64,000 nt of DNA, taken from contig NZ_RRYW01000003.1 of assembly GCF_014861365.1 (NCBI RefSeq), forward strand, positions 1-64,000, in the 5' to 3' direction. A program made the translations under genes and the position numbers. Under the pieces are notes generated by a model. The model did no database searches. It was not told where the DNA came from and worked only from the letters and a program-made list of their open reading frames with translations. This stretch comes from Psychrobacter sp. FME6. Lineage in GTDB: Bacteria; Pseudomonadota; Gammaproteobacteria; Pseudomonadales; Moraxellaceae. Below, in pieces: positions 34,937-45,473 of the stretch; position 1 is the first letter of the stretch; the number at the start of each line of letters is the position of its first letter.

Positions 34937-35466
34937 AATTAACTTCCTTGTTTAAATAGTGCATAAAATGAGATTAAAAATCTGAATGATTGATCGCTTT
35001 AATGTAGCCAAACATTTATGACATCTCTAAGCCTTAGTGTTATACAAGGCAACTGGCCATATAACCATTCAATCATCTATCCTTGAAGATTAGAGTAGGT
35101 CTAGGGCGTGTCCTACGTTTTTAGTGAAGAATTACTTTTAGCTTAAGCGTGTTTTATTAAAACCCATACCCTATCAATATCTTTTCCATAGGCACAGATA
35201 TGTATTCACATAGAGGATATGTTGAAATTTCCAGATAAGTTTAGATAAGATTTTTATAAAACGTTGAATAAAAACAATCTTAGACAATATGATTTAGAAG
35301 AAATATTTTTTTATGAATGGTTGCTTAATTACAATTAAGTAAGGTTTTACACAGGTATATTGCTTTTTATTACACAAAATTACATTTTTAATCATACTAA
35401 AATGAACTTGCGAATGCAACAATTTTATTTGACTTTTGTTATGGGTTAATTCTTATACTTCTTATA

Positions 35467-35572
35467 ATACCATTTACAAAAATTAGAGTAGCAAGGAAAA
35501 CGAGTGCAAGTGCTACGCACTGTAGACTAAACGAGTTTGACAGGGCTAATCGTACTTTTTGGGTTTGGTATA
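35467..35572 (+). repeat. TATACCA-ended element (family M), copy 3
   Basis: Begins AATACCATTTACAAAAATTA, ends TTTTTGGGTTTGGTATA. Internal blocks TAGAGTAGCAAGG and GTAGACTAAACGAGTTTGAC match the other two copies. This copy is not at a stop codon but sits just beyond a terminator hairpin. Confidence 0.75.
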
Positions 35573-35577
35573 AACAT

Positions 35578-35621
35578 AAAAAAAGCATTTAGACGTATAA
35601 TACGTGCTAAATGCTTTTTCG
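35578..35621. terminator. Terminator after the MFS gene
   Basis: Stem AAAAAGCATTTA (35580-35591) and TAAATGCTTTTT (35608-35619), with inner ACGTAT/ATACGT pairing. Bidirectional. Confidence 0.87.
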
Positions 35622-35627
35622 ACATTT

Positions 35628-35645
35628 ATTCTAGCTAGCTAGAAT
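35628..35645. repeat. 18-bp perfect palindrome
   Basis: ATTCTAGCTAGCTAGAAT is its own reverse complement. It lies between the MFS stop codon and its terminator. It could be a stem extension or a protein site. Confidence 0.7.
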
Positions 35646-35672
35646 TTATCTATTAACTACTCTGCCCGTTAA

Positions 35673-36932
35673 TTATTCTGCATTATCAAGATTCAAGTTA
35701 CGGTCGATTTGCCAAATCAAATAACAACCAAGGCTCATTAGGGAAAACATCGCGATACCCATTTTTAGGACTGGATTGACTGGGAATAAGTTTAATAATA
35801 AACCCCCAAAGATACCCACTGAAAACATCAGCGATCCTTGTAAGGCACTGGCCATACCCGCACGGTGCTTTTGAAAGGCCAGTGCAATCGCTGAAGCGTT
35901 GGGCTGGGTCAAACCTAAGCCTGCGATACAAAAGAAAATACAGGCCAATACCAGTGGTAGCCACGCATCCGCACCAAGAACCATACCAATGACGAACAAC
36001 ACACCCGCAGAAATGACCTGCATCATCGCCCCAAAACGCAAAATACTCAAAATACGAAAGCGATTGGTCAACCATTGGTTCAGCTGGGTAAGACCCACAA
36101 AGCCCGCCGCATTCATGCCAAACAGCCAACCGAAATGTGTCGCTGATACGCCATAGGTATCCATGATTAATTCAGAGGCTGAGCTAATATAGACAAACAT
36201 TGCGCCCATTAATAGCCCGCCACCAATCGCTGGATAGTTAAAAGTGGGGTCTTTTAACAAGTCCCAATATTGACTAAGGACTTCTTTGGCAGGGCGCGTA
36301 TTACGGTTTTCTTCGCTAAGCGTTTCAAAAAAGAAAAACTTCGTGAGTAATAAATTAAGTGTACCAAAAGCGGCCAAAAACCAAAAAATAGAATGCCAGT
36401 TAAAAAACTGTAAAAACAGCGCACCAAGCGACGGGGCTAATATCGGCGCTAAGCCCATCACCAAAATCATAATAGAAAAGGCTTTGGCAGTTTGTTTGGC
36501 AGTCAGGCGATCTCGAATAGCGGCGCGAGTGACCACTGCACCCACACACGCACCCAGCGCTTGCATGGTTCGCCCGACAAACAATACATATTCATTATTT
36601 GTGGTCGCACAGACAATGGAAGCGACGACATATAGCGTCATGCCGATATATAAAGGCTTTACTCGGCCAACACGATCACTAAATGGCCCATAAAACAGTT
36701 GTCCAAAAACCAAACCAACAAAATAAGCAGGAACGGAGTTGGCCATAAATGCTGTTGAGACGCCAAAATCATCTGCCATCGATGGTAATGCTGGTAGATA
36801 CATATCGATGGATAATGGCCCTACCGCTACGATAAGCCCAAGCATCATAATCCATGCAACAGGCAAATCAGCAGAGCGCACGCGATCAGCAGCAATCGGT
36901 TTATTGGGTAGGGAGGATTGTGGAGCAGACAT
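35673..36932 (-). CDS. Bcr/CflA-type MFS drug efflux transporter
   Basis: A 419-residue major facilitator protein with twelve predicted membrane helices. Family signatures: PLSIDMYLPALPSMADDFGVS in TM1 region, the loop 2-3 motif YGPFSDRVGRVKPL, and the TM5 segment LGLAPILAPSLGALFLQF typical of drug:H+ antiporters. The Bcr/CflA group exports bicyclomycin, chloramphenicol and related drugs; the true substrate here is unknown. It is a single gene with its own terminator. Confidence 0.92.
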   Translation of the reverse strand: MSAPQSSLPNKPIAADRVRSADLPVAWIMMLGLIVAVGPLSIDMYLPALPSMADDFGVSTAFMANSVPAYFVGLVFGQLFYGPFSDRVGRVKPLYIGMTLYVVASIVCATTNNEYVLFVGRTMQALGACVGAVVTRAAIRDRLTAKQTAKAFSIMILVMGLAPILAPSLGALFLQFFNWHSIFWFLAAFGTLNLLLTKFFFFETLSEENRNTRPAKEVLSQYWDLLKDPTFNYPAIGGGLLMGAMFVYISSASELIMDTYGVSATHFGWLFGMNAAGFVGLTQLNQWLTNRFRILSILRFGAMMQVISAGVLFVIGMVLGADAWLPLVLACIFFCIAGLGLTQPNASAIALAFQKHRAGMASALQGSLMFSVGIFGGLLLNLFPVNPVLKMGIAMFSLMSLGCYLIWQIDRNLNLDNAE

Positions 36933-37158
36933 ATTTAGACCATTCTATAGAGTGATTATTTATTTTATTATCGATGCGCTGTTTGTGTAATTTTACCTAA
37001 GAAATAATAATTTCTACAAACAATCATGCATACTTACGTCCAGTGACGCAAGCCGACCGTCTTATATCGTACTATCTGCTTGTAATTCAATAGACGTATG
37101 ACGTTAATAAAACAAACTTTCACACCTAAAACAATCTATCAAGATAGGGCACACTTTT

Positions 37159-37971
37159 CTAACGAAACTGACGCTTACCAAACGCGGTACTGGCTTGCTT
37201 GGCTTTTCTAAGTGCCAGCTTACGGTTACGTCCGAGCATCATTTTCAGCTGCCAGACTTTTTCTTTGTATAAGGTAGTCGCAGGCTGATGATGCATGGCA
37301 TTAATCACCCGTTTACTCGCCAGCACGGCATCGGGAGAGCGCTCGGCAAATTCAGCCGCAAGCTGCTGGGCTTGCTCAAGTGGCGTCTCACTACAATGAC
37401 TGACGAGACCCAGCGCTTTACCGGCATCGCCATCGACCATGCGCGCACTCATTGCCAGCTCTTTTAGTACGTCTTCTCGGACCACGCCAAACGCTGATTG
37501 TGTTAAACCCATATCGGGCACTAAGCCCCACTTGGCTTCCATGATAGACAGCTGGCAATCAGGATGGCTGATACGCACATCGCAGGCGAGCGCCAATTGC
37601 AACCCTGCACCAATACAGTGCCCTTCTAAAACTGCTATCACGGGCACTGGCAGATCACGCCACACCAGACAAACACGTTGGAACGAACTCTGCCATGGCT
37701 TTACCAGCTCCCAAACCGCGAATGCTTGGTTTTTGGGATGATTTAAATCGCCCAAATCGATACCCGCACAAAACGTCCCTTCCGCCCCATTGAGAATGAC
37801 CGCTCGTATCGTTTTGTCTTTGCTAATGCGACCTGCTACTGCAATCAGCTCGTTCACTACTTTAAAGCTCATGGCGTTTTTTTTGTGTGGACGATTTAAG
37901 GTAACCGTTACTATATTGTCAGTCGCACTGACTTGTAAGGTTTCATACTGATAAGTGGCGATAGTATTCAT
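37159..37971 (-). CDS. Enoyl-CoA hydratase/isomerase family protein (crotonase)
   Basis: The 270-residue protein has the crotonase fold: oxyanion-hole segments GTFCAGIDLGDLNH and EGHCIGAGLQLALACDVRI, and the later AKWGLVPDMGLTQSAF. The acidic residues at the hydratase positions are not cleanly matched, and Asp in the ...VPDMG region resembles enoyl-CoA isomerases more than hydratases (inference). It acts on an acyl-CoA of unknown chain. No fatty-acid oxidation partners are adjacent. The gene is single between the MFS gene and the hybrid kinase. Confidence 0.87.
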   Translation of the reverse strand: MNTIATYQYETLQVSATDNIVTVTLNRPHKKNAMSFKVVNELIAVAGRISKDKTIRAVILNGAEGTFCAGIDLGDLNHPKNQAFAVWELVKPWQSSFQRVCLVWRDLPVPVIAVLEGHCIGAGLQLALACDVRISHPDCQLSIMEAKWGLVPDMGLTQSAFGVVREDVLKELAMSARMVDGDAGKALGLVSHCSETPLEQAQQLAAEFAERSPDAVLASKRVINAMHHQPATTLYKEKVWQLKMMLGRNRKLALRKAKQASTAFGKRQFR

Positions 37972-38106
37972 AACAATCCTTATTAATGAGTAAAAAATGG
38001 CGCTGATAACTGATGGCAGTAATATTAACAGCCTTGTCCCTACGCTACCTTATCAATAACTGACTGCCACGATACGATTCACTCTTAATGTCATAAAATA
38101 TCGGCT

Positions 38107-41100
38107 CTAAATCATCTTCCATGTCATGTCGTTTTCACTCAAACGGTGATAATTGAGCTGAGGATAAGCAGACAAATCTAGCGTCTGTAAGTTATTTAGC
38201 GCGGTTAACAATGCCTCATAATACGGCGCAAGCATGGCAAACTGTGCCGGTGTAGTGTGCTGTACATTCAACAAGCACTTATCTTCTAAATTTTGACTGG
38301 CCTGACGTAATTGCGGCACACCCGTGTAGCGACTGCCGCCCAATATACGGTGGGCAATTTGCGCCAGTGTGCTACGGTCACGGGCTTCCCACGCTTGGGT
38401 GAGTGCTTGTTTTTCATCATTGATAGTATCGAGCATCATAATGATCAGCTTGGCTGCCAGATCAGGTTTGTTCGCTGAACGAGTAAGGGCATCTTGCCAG
38501 TTCAAAATGTTCGTATTATCACCATCACTGACGCTTAGATGGCTGGTTTCTTGGTAATACATCTGTTGTGCAGTATTCGCTGCTGCTTGTTCACTACTCA
38601 AGCCATCTACAGGATTTTGTGAGGGATACAGTAAGGGTGCTTGTCCCTGTTTATGCGAGCGTAAACTCTCATAGCGCGGCTGGGTTTCACGCGGTGTTTC
38701 GCGTCTATAATCTTCACGAGGCTGACTGTCTCGTAAATAATCATCACGGATTTTCTTTAATGATAACGGTCGAGTGATTTTTTGTTGATTGATCTTATTA
38801 GAAGCATTATTACGAATACTCTCATCACCTTTAATCATAGGATAAGTTATCGTAGAATCTGAAGGCCATGTCGAATACGCTTCAGCATTCACATCTTCAA
38901 AACCACCATTTACTGAGCTATCAAGTGGCGAGTCGCTTTCTGCTAAGTGGGTAGCCTGCAAACCCGTGCTATGTGCATGAGCACTAGAGGCTGTCGTCGT
39001 ACGCCCAAGCCATTTTTGTAGCACTTGCAACAACTGAGGCTGACTAATGGGCTTGCCGACATAGTCATTAATACCACTAGCGATAAGTTTGTCTCGCTCA
39101 TCAGCTAAACCATGTGCCGTCAACGCGATGATAGGAATATGGCTATCAGAATTTTCAATACTACGGATTTGCCTAGCCGCCTCATGCCCTGACATACGTG
39201 GCATCTGAATATCCATAAATATTAAATCAATACTATTTTTGTCCTGAGTGCTATTTTTGTCTTCGGTAGACTCTTCAGCGTGAAGCATATTATTCGATTT
39301 TTTATTTACTTCATCGCGGGTTTCAGCTTTAGAGATTTGAGTTTTATTCGACAGACTTTGTTTATCACTCTTCGTAGTTTTGATGTTTTTGGTTTGCTGT
39401 TTACTGATAATCTCTATGGCATCAAAACCGCTACTCGCGGTCATTACCTGAATACCAAGCTCGCTAAGCAAGGCATCAAGCACCAGCAGGTTAGGCAGAT
39501 GGTCATCAACGGCCAGTACCGTTACCCCTTTCCAACGCGGTTCTTGCAAGTTTTTTGGCATACTACGATTTTGCGTATCGAGCATGGCGTAGAGCTGTCT
39601 TTTATCCAATGGCTCATACAATATATTGGCTTGATAACGGTTCAATAGTGCTTGGTCGGCAGCCACTTGATAGCCAAATACCGCAAGCTTGCCTTGATAA
39701 TGTAGACGAATTTGTTTGAGTAGCGCCATCATATCGTCCTGGGTATCATCGTCAACGATGACCCAATCCCAATAGTTGCCGCGCTCTTTTAATGATTCAA
39801 GTACTCCTGGTAGCGAGTTGGCCTGAGTCAATTTAATCGGTAAATATTGCAAGCTGGCTTTAAGCACTTGAATAGACGCCGTATGATTAATCCATATCAA
39901 AACGTTAAATTCATCGGTATCACTCGCCAGCGGCGCCAATACTGGTAGCTCAATCGTCTGACCGGTGGCAGCTTCCAAAACATCCACGTGTGCTGGCATG
40001 CGAAACCAGAATGTGGCCCCTTGATTGGCGATGTTTTCTTGAGCGTTATCATGAAAACCAATATCCCCGCCCATCAGACGGGTTAATTGCTTGGAGATGA
40101 CCAAGCCCAATCCTGTGCCACCATATTGACGAGTGATTGATGGGTCACCTTGACTGAAGCTTTGAAACAGCATTTTTTGATCGGCTAGAGAGATGCCTTT
40201 GCCGCTATCTTGCACGCTAATCATCAAGTAATTGTCTCGGTAGTCATCCAAGCTAACGCGCACCACCACATCTCCGCTATCGGTGAATTTAATCGCATTA
40301 CCCACGATATTGGTCAGTACTTGCTTGAGGCGCAGGGCATCACCATTGATACGCATTGGCACATCGTTATAAAACAACACCGCCATGCGCAAACCCTTTT
40401 CTGCTGACACCGGTGAGAGCATATCGACCACGTCATAAATGGTGTCATAAAGGTCAAACTCATGGCGATCGAGTACCAGTTTACCCGCTTCAATCTTGGA
40501 AAAATCCAAGACATCATTTACCAACGCTAATAAATGTGCCGATGATTTACGTATGGTTTGCACATATAAATCTTGTTCGGGGTTTAGCTCGCCATGACGT
40601 GCAAGTAAGTTAATAAAACCATCAATACTGTTCAATGGTGTGCGCAGCTCATGGCTGATATTGGCCAAAAATGCTGATTTGGCTTGGCTGGTTGAGATTG
40701 CCGCATCACGCGCATTTCTGATAGAAATGTTTTGCATTTCCATCTCATCAAAAGCCAAACGCAAATCATCTTCAGTTTGCTCAGCATGGTCTTTTAACTC
40801 TTGAAAGCTCCTATGCAGGCGACGCAGCGTTTTGACCAAATCTTGCTGTAATAAATTCAGCTCACCATTTGATTCAACCGGTACGGGCTGGTATAGATTG
40901 TCAACATGGGTACGTTGTAATTGCAGACGCAGCTCATAAATTGGTGCGATCCAGCGCTTTGAATAGATATTTAAGCTGAGCAAGAGAATTAAAATAGTGA
41001 ACAAACCGGTAATCACCAATGCCATGGCAATACGGTAACGCGCAATATAAAGCGGCTCGTTGTCCATATCGACCAATAGCCACAACCTCTGCCCCTCAAA

Positions 41101-41607
41101 CTCTCCCAATATACTGCCATAAGCCGTGCCGATAGCCGTTGGCTGCTGTGATAAGAAGCGCTCTTGTGCATCTATCGATGGCCACGCTTCATCCAATCCA
41201 TAACCTACTGACGCGAGCACTTGGTTGTTTTCATTGATAATTGCGATACGCTGGACATGTTGCTCGGACTGCATGCGACCGAGTTTATCTTGGATTTCTT
41301 CAAGCTTACTTATGGCCGTTAACGCTGTTTTTGGTGTGCCTTCTGCCTCCCTCTCCTCTACAGTGACTTCGCTGTTTGCTTGCTGACGCTCTTGCTTTAA
41401 GAGCTCAGGAATCAGCTCGGCAACTGCTGGAGTGTAACGAATGAGCACCGCCTCCGCCAATACCTCTTGCTCTGAATTGCTGGCGCGCATGGTTTCATAA
41501 AAGACCAAAATACCACCGACCGCTGCCAACACACAAATTGGCAAAAACACCAATATGATGAGCTGACCATACGCACTGCTGGTATCAAAACGTTTTTTGT
41601 ATGCCAT
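38107..41607 (-). CDS. Hybrid sensor histidine kinase, BarA/GacS type
   Basis: A 1166-residue tripartite kinase. TM1 about 15-37, periplasmic sensor about 38-190, TM2 about 194-213, HAMP-like linker, DHp with His319 (ANISHELRTPLNS), HATPase (NAIKFTDSG, GTGLGLVISK), a degenerate receiver-like block (about 565-680), a receiver with acid pair at 701-702, phosphoacceptor Asp799 (IFMDIQMPRMSG) and Lys852, and a C-terminal Hpt with His1086 (IAHRILGGSRYTG). This is the BarA/GacS layout that drives GacA/UvrY and Csr small RNAs. A polar insert of about 55 residues (738-792) interrupts the receiver. A disordered linker of about 170 residues precedes the Hpt. No response regulator is adjacent. Confidence 0.93.
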   Translation of the reverse strand: MAYKKRFDTSSAYGQLIILVFLPICVLAAVGGILVFYETMRASNSEQEVLAEAVLIRYTPAVAELIPELLKQERQQANSEVTVEEREAEGTPKTALTAISKLEEIQDKLGRMQSEQHVQRIAIINENNQVLASVGYGLDEAWPSIDAQERFLSQQPTAIGTAYGSILGEFEGQRLWLLVDMDNEPLYIARYRIAMALVITGLFTILILLLSLNIYSKRWIAPIYELRLQLQRTHVDNLYQPVPVESNGELNLLQQDLVKTLRRLHRSFQELKDHAEQTEDDLRLAFDEMEMQNISIRNARDAAISTSQAKSAFLANISHELRTPLNSIDGFINLLARHGELNPEQDLYVQTIRKSSAHLLALVNDVLDFSKIEAGKLVLDRHEFDLYDTIYDVVDMLSPVSAEKGLRMAVLFYNDVPMRINGDALRLKQVLTNIVGNAIKFTDSGDVVVRVSLDDYRDNYLMISVQDSGKGISLADQKMLFQSFSQGDPSITRQYGGTGLGLVISKQLTRLMGGDIGFHDNAQENIANQGATFWFRMPAHVDVLEAATGQTIELPVLAPLASDTDEFNVLIWINHTASIQVLKASLQYLPIKLTQANSLPGVLESLKERGNYWDWVIVDDDTQDDMMALLKQIRLHYQGKLAVFGYQVAADQALLNRYQANILYEPLDKRQLYAMLDTQNRSMPKNLQEPRWKGVTVLAVDDHLPNLLVLDALLSELGIQVMTASSGFDAIEIISKQQTKNIKTTKSDKQSLSNKTQISKAETRDEVNKKSNNMLHAEESTEDKNSTQDKNSIDLIFMDIQMPRMSGHEAARQIRSIENSDSHIPIIALTAHGLADERDKLIASGINDYVGKPISQPQLLQVLQKWLGRTTTASSAHAHSTGLQATHLAESDSPLDSSVNGGFEDVNAEAYSTWPSDSTITYPMIKGDESIRNNASNKINQQKITRPLSLKKIRDDYLRDSQPREDYRRETPRETQPRYESLRSHKQGQAPLLYPSQNPVDGLSSEQAAANTAQQMYYQETSHLSVSDGDNTNILNWQDALTRSANKPDLAAKLIIMMLDTINDEKQALTQAWEARDRSTLAQIAHRILGGSRYTGVPQLRQASQNLEDKCLLNVQHTTPAQFAMLAPYYEALLTALNNLQTLDLSAYPQLNYHRLSENDMTWKMI

Positions 41608-41937
41608 GCTAGCTTTACTCTCTACTGGGGATTGGGCTATGTATAAATAACGGCGCTAATTGATGACAGCCCCTAAGTCTCTCAACTATTTTAACAGCAT
41701 TTATAAATATAAATATCGTCATTACCAGGCGTTGCTGATGATTGAGCACCAGTCACAATATCAAATTCAGACGCAATACTAAATATGGCGGCTGCCCACT
41801 CATTTACCAAAATCTGTTGATGCCATCAGCGTAGCCAAAAACAAAATGATATAATGATGCAACTTTTTACTTGTCGTCAGATTCTTTTGGTTGCTACAAA
41901 AATAAAATGATAGTTAAAATATAAATAAGGATACCTT
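41608..41937. other. Divergent spacer hybrid kinase / cysM
   Basis: 330 bp. A TATAAT hexamer at 41850-41855 could be the cysM -10 box, without a good -35. Nothing else recognised. Confidence 0.45.
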
Positions 41938-42906
41938 ATGTCCGCTACAGACCTGTTAAACGCCAATTTCATCACTCAAGTCACCGCCCTCGCTGATTGC
42001 GTCGGTCAAACGCCGCTGGTCAAGTTACAGCGCCTGCCTGAACAAGAGCAACTGCCTAATGGTACCGCATTACTGGCCAAGCTTGAAGGCAATAATCCAG
42101 CAGGTTCTGTCAAGGACCGTCCAGCGTTTAATATGATTTATCAAGCAGAACAGCGCGGTGATATCAAGCCTGGTGACATGTTGATTGAGGCTACTAGCGG
42201 CAATACTGGCATTGCTTTGGCGATGGTCGCGGCGATGAGTGGTTATCCAATAACGCTACTGATGCCAACTAACTCAACCCAAGAGCGCAAAGATGCCATG
42301 ATTGCCTATGGCGCGACGTTAATTGAGGTGGATGAAGGCATGGAAGCCGCCCGCGATTTGGCGCTGCAAATGCAGACCGATGGCAAAGGCATTGTCTTAG
42401 ACCAATTTAACAATCTTGACAATAGCCAAGCGCATTACCTCACCACAGGGCCTGAGCTATGGGCACAAACTGAGGGCAAAATCACTCATTTTATTAGCTC
42501 AATGGGTACCACTGGCACTATTACCGGCGTGTCACGATACCTTAAAGAACAAAACCCTGATATCAAAGTTATCGGCTTGCAACCTGATGAAGAAGCGTCT
42601 ATTGCCGGTATCCGCCGCTGGCCTGCTGCTTATATGCCAGGTATTTATGATGCGGATTTGGTCGACGAAGTCATGGATGTTGACCAGCATATCGCCGAAG
42701 TTTATATGCGCAAACTGGCACAAACGGAGGGCATATTCGCTGGTGTCTCTTCAGGCGCAGCAGCATGGGCAGCGGTGCAAGTGGCTAAAGAAAACCCTGA
42801 TGCCGTCATCGCCTTTATTGTCTGTGATCGCGGTGATCGTTATTTATCGACCGGTTTGTACAATGTCGATGACAGCATAGAAAACGCAGACAATAAAGCA
42901 CTGTAA
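41938..42906 (+). CDS. cysM: Cysteine synthase B
   Basis: A PLP enzyme forming cysteine from O-acetylserine (or O-phosphoserine) and sulfide or thiosulfate. The 322-residue protein carries the PLP Lys in NNPAGSVKDRPAF, the substrate loop EATSGNTGIAL, the phosphate-binding SSMGTTGTITG and the C-terminal VSSGAAAW. The sequence fits CysM better than CysK by its short length and N-terminal segment (VGQTPLVKLQRL). AAGGA precedes the ATG. It heads a run of three genes with short gaps (39 and 61 bp). Confidence 0.94.
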   Translation: MSATDLLNANFITQVTALADCVGQTPLVKLQRLPEQEQLPNGTALLAKLEGNNPAGSVKDRPAFNMIYQAEQRGDIKPGDMLIEATSGNTGIALAMVAAMSGYPITLLMPTNSTQERKDAMIAYGATLIEVDEGMEAARDLALQMQTDGKGIVLDQFNNLDNSQAHYLTTGPELWAQTEGKITHFISSMGTTGTITGVSRYLKEQNPDIKVIGLQPDEEASIAGIRRWPAAYMPGIYDADLVDEVMDVDQHIAEVYMRKLAQTEGIFAGVSSGAAAWAAVQVAKENPDAVIAFIVCDRGDRYLSTGLYNVDDSIENADNKAL

Positions 42907-42945
42907 CCTCAAAAGCAGCAAGCTTATAAATACTCAGGATTAACT

Positions 42946-43782
42946 ATGTCACAAGCCTTACCATCCGACCCTATATTGGTATTTGATATTGAGACCGTTG
43001 CCGATACAGATGCGGCACGTCGTATTTACCCGCAATTGGCTAAGCTTAATGATGCCGATACACTAAGCGCGTTGACGGCGCTACGCATACAGGAAGCGGG
43101 ACACGACTTTATGCGTTTGCCGCTACAGCGTATCGTTTGTATTTCAGCCTTATATATAAAAGATGGCAAGCTTTCATTGTTTTCGTTGACCGCTGATAAG
43201 TTTAGCGAAAAAGACATTCTTGCTAAGTTCTTTCGGGCATTTAGTGACCTAGAAAAACTGCCACAGCTCATCAGTTGGAATGGCTCAGGCTTTGATATTC
43301 CTGTGCTGATATATCGTGCGATGCAATATGACCTGTCAGCGCCTTGGCTGTTCGAAGAAGGCGCGCGTATCAAAAATATGCGCTTTGATAACTACGTCAA
43401 TCGCTTCCACACCCGTCACCTTGATTTGATGGACAGATTTAGCCAATACGGAGCCAGCCGCCGCGAAGCCATGGATGTGGTTGCCAGCTTATACGGTCTA
43501 CCAGGCAAAACAGATGTCGACGGCAGCATGGTTGGTGATCTGTTTCATAATGGTGACTGGCAAACGCTGTCTATCTATTGTGAGTCTGACGTCATGAATA
43601 CTTGGCTGATATATTTGCGTTGGTTGCGTTTAACTGGGCAGCTATCCTCAAAAGATTTTGATGCTTGGCAACAGCAAAGCTATGATTACTTAGCAAAATA
43701 CACCCAAGCGGATGGCAGTGCTCGTCATCAGGCGTTTATTGCTGATTGGTCATCTGCACCCAACTCACAATCAGCAGGGTAG
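42946..43782 (+). CDS. Predicted 3'-5' exonuclease, PolB-like RNase H fold
   Basis: The 278-residue protein matches the PF10108-type exonuclease. The acidic residues are in LVFDIETVADT (DxE), SWNGSGFDIPVLIYRA (Asp), and YCESDVMNTWLIYLRW (the last catalytic Asp), with a GLPGKTDVDGSMV stretch between. It probably degrades DNA from the 3' end in repair; the biological role is not established. It is within a probable operon with cysM and rlmD. Confidence 0.9.
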   Translation: MSQALPSDPILVFDIETVADTDAARRIYPQLAKLNDADTLSALTALRIQEAGHDFMRLPLQRIVCISALYIKDGKLSLFSLTADKFSEKDILAKFFRAFSDLEKLPQLISWNGSGFDIPVLIYRAMQYDLSAPWLFEEGARIKNMRFDNYVNRFHTRHLDLMDRFSQYGASRREAMDVVASLYGLPGKTDVDGSMVGDLFHNGDWQTLSIYCESDVMNTWLIYLRWLRLTGQLSSKDFDAWQQQSYDYLAKYTQADGSARHQAFIADWSSAPNSQSAG

Positions 43783-43843
43783 TGAACGTTTTGTTCCATC
43801 CTTGTTTTTTAGTATTTATCATTTAATTTATTAAGGCAGGTTT

Positions 43844-45385
43844 ATGCAACCCACCGATTCAAAAACGTCTACAGCGTCTGATGCTACACCGCAAGTAAGC
43901 GATACCCAAACCATCACTGTTCCGCCTAATAAGAAAAAGTCTAAACCCTCATCAAAGACGCGTCGTCGTCTAAAAGACGCTGAGCCACTACCCTTTGCTA
44001 TCGATGGCCTATCGCATGATGGTCGCGGCGTTGCGGTATACGGTAATGGTTTTGGTGTGGACGATGGTCACATCGAGGACAAACATGGCAAAAAAATCTT
44101 TGTCAGCTTTGCACTACCTGGTGAAAGCGCCCTAGTTAAAATTACCAATAGTCGTAGCAGCTTTGAAGAAGGCGATGCCATTAGCATCACTGCCAATCCA
44201 AATCCTGAGCGTGCCGTACCGCCCTGCCCGCACTTCGGTGTTTGCGGTGGCTGCAATCTACAGCATTGGCAGCCAGATGGCCAAATCAACTTTAAGCAAT
44301 CTGTGTTGGCTGAAATGCTTATGCACCAAGCCAATGTGGCGCCTGATAACTGGTTAGCACCCGTGGTTGGCGATCGTCTTGGTTATCGTACCAAAGCTCG
44401 ATTGGGTGTGCGTTATGTCACCAAAAAAGAAACCGCTTTGGTTGGATTTCGCGAGCGCTCAAGTAACTTTTTGGCAGAGCTCAATGAATGCCATATCTTG
44501 GACCCACGCATTGGCTTTGAGATTGAGAATTTAAAAGCGCTTATTAGCACGCTAGAAAGTCGTAACAAGATTGCCCAGCTTGAATTGGCCATGGGTGAAG
44601 AGATGCCAGAGCTACCCGATGGCAATCAGCCCGTGGCGCTTATCGTGCGAAACCTCGAGCCATTATCAGATGCTGATATTGATAAGCTAAAGACGTTTTT
44701 TGCGGCGCGTAACTGGCAGTTGTATTTGCAGTCTAAAGGTGCTGATACTATCCAGCGGATTGCTTTGACCGATGCTGATGATATGAGTCAGCAGTTTGGA
44801 CGCCTGTATTATCAACTGCCAGAGTACGATTTGACATTTGAATTTATTCCTACCGATTTCACCCAGGTTAATCTGTCTGTGAATCGTCAAATGACCAAGC
44901 TTGCTTGTGATTTGTTGGATTTAAAAGCAGGTGAGCGAGTGCTGGATTTATTCAGTGGTTTGGGTAACTTTAGCTTACCGCTAGCGCGACTGGTTGGCGA
45001 AACAGGTTCGGTGGTTGGTGTTGAAGGCAGTGAAGCAATGACCGCACGCGCCGCAGACAATGCCCGCCGTAACGGTATTCATAACACCGAATTTTATAGC
45101 CAAGATTTGACCCACGACTGTACCGATGAACCTTGGGCCAACCAAGGCTTTGATGCATTATTAATCGATCCACCACGCTCTGGCGCATGGGAAATCATGC
45201 AGTATTTACCCAAATTCAACGCTGAGCGTATCGTTTACGTCTCTTGCAATCCAGCAACCCTCGCTCGTGATACCAAAGCATTATTAGAACAAGGCTATCG
45301 TTTGACGGATGCGGGCGTGATGGACATGTTCTGTCATACCGGTCATGTCGAATCAATCGCGCGCTTTGAAAAAATCGCCGTTTGA
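43844..45385 (+). CDS. rlmD: 23S rRNA (uracil-1939-C5)-methyltransferase
   Basis: RlmD methylates U1939 of 23S rRNA using SAM. At 513 residues it is longer than E. coli RlmD (about 430); the surplus is a basic N-terminal extension with [21 protein letters not shown]-like domain follows, then the iron-sulfur cluster cysteines [15 protein letters not shown] and a later Cys in NECHILD. The SAM motif is [15 protein letters not shown], and the nucleophile and base are in [13 protein letters not shown]. It is the third gene after cysM and the exonuclease gene; a strong hairpin follows. Confidence 0.95.
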   Translation: MQPTDSKTSTASDATPQVSDTQTITVPPNKKKSKPSSKTRRRLKDAEPLPFAIDGLSHDGRGVAVYGNGFGVDDGHIEDKHGKKIFVSFALPGESALVKITNSRSSFEEGDAISITANPNPERAVPPCPHFGVCGGCNLQHWQPDGQINFKQSVLAEMLMHQANVAPDNWLAPVVGDRLGYRTKARLGVRYVTKKETALVGFRERSSNFLAELNECHILDPRIGFEIENLKALISTLESRNKIAQLELAMGEEMPELPDGNQPVALIVRNLEPLSDADIDKLKTFFAARNWQLYLQSKGADTIQRIALTDADDMSQQFGRLYYQLPEYDLTFEFIPTDFTQVNLSVNRQMTKLACDLLDLKAGERVLDLFSGLGNFSLPLARLVGETGSVVGVEGSEAMTARAADNARRNGIHNTEFYSQDLTHDCTDEPWANQGFDALLIDPPRSGAWEIMQYLPKFNAERIVYVSCNPATLARDTKALLEQGYRLTDAGVMDMFCHTGHVESIARFEKIAV

Positions 45386-45442
45386 TTCTTTACTTTCTCT
45401 CAAATTAACGGTTCAGAGTATTAAATAACCGTATTAAAAGCC

Positions 45443-45473
45443 GCTGACACTCAACCAAAACTTGAGTGTCAGC
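45443..45473 (+). terminator. Hairpin after rlmD (possible terminator)
   Basis: Perfect 12-bp stem GCTGACACTCAA (45443-45454) and TTGAGTGTCAGC (45462-45473). It lacks a T-run, so it may be a weak or rho-assisted terminator. Confidence 0.5.

Larger units (their letters stand above)
34937..35672. other. Long spacer upstream of the kinase operon
   Basis: 736 bp between minus-strand genes. About 34937-35460 is very AT-rich and probably holds the kinase operon promoter. A family-M repeat (35467-35572), the MFS-gene terminator (35580-35619) and an 18-bp palindrome (35628-35645) follow. No gene was found. Confidence 0.55.

Noticed and set aside
38369-40613. Several antisense frames opposite the BarA-like kinase
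   Set aside because: They are shadows of a strongly coded gene whose domains are all recognised on the minus strand.
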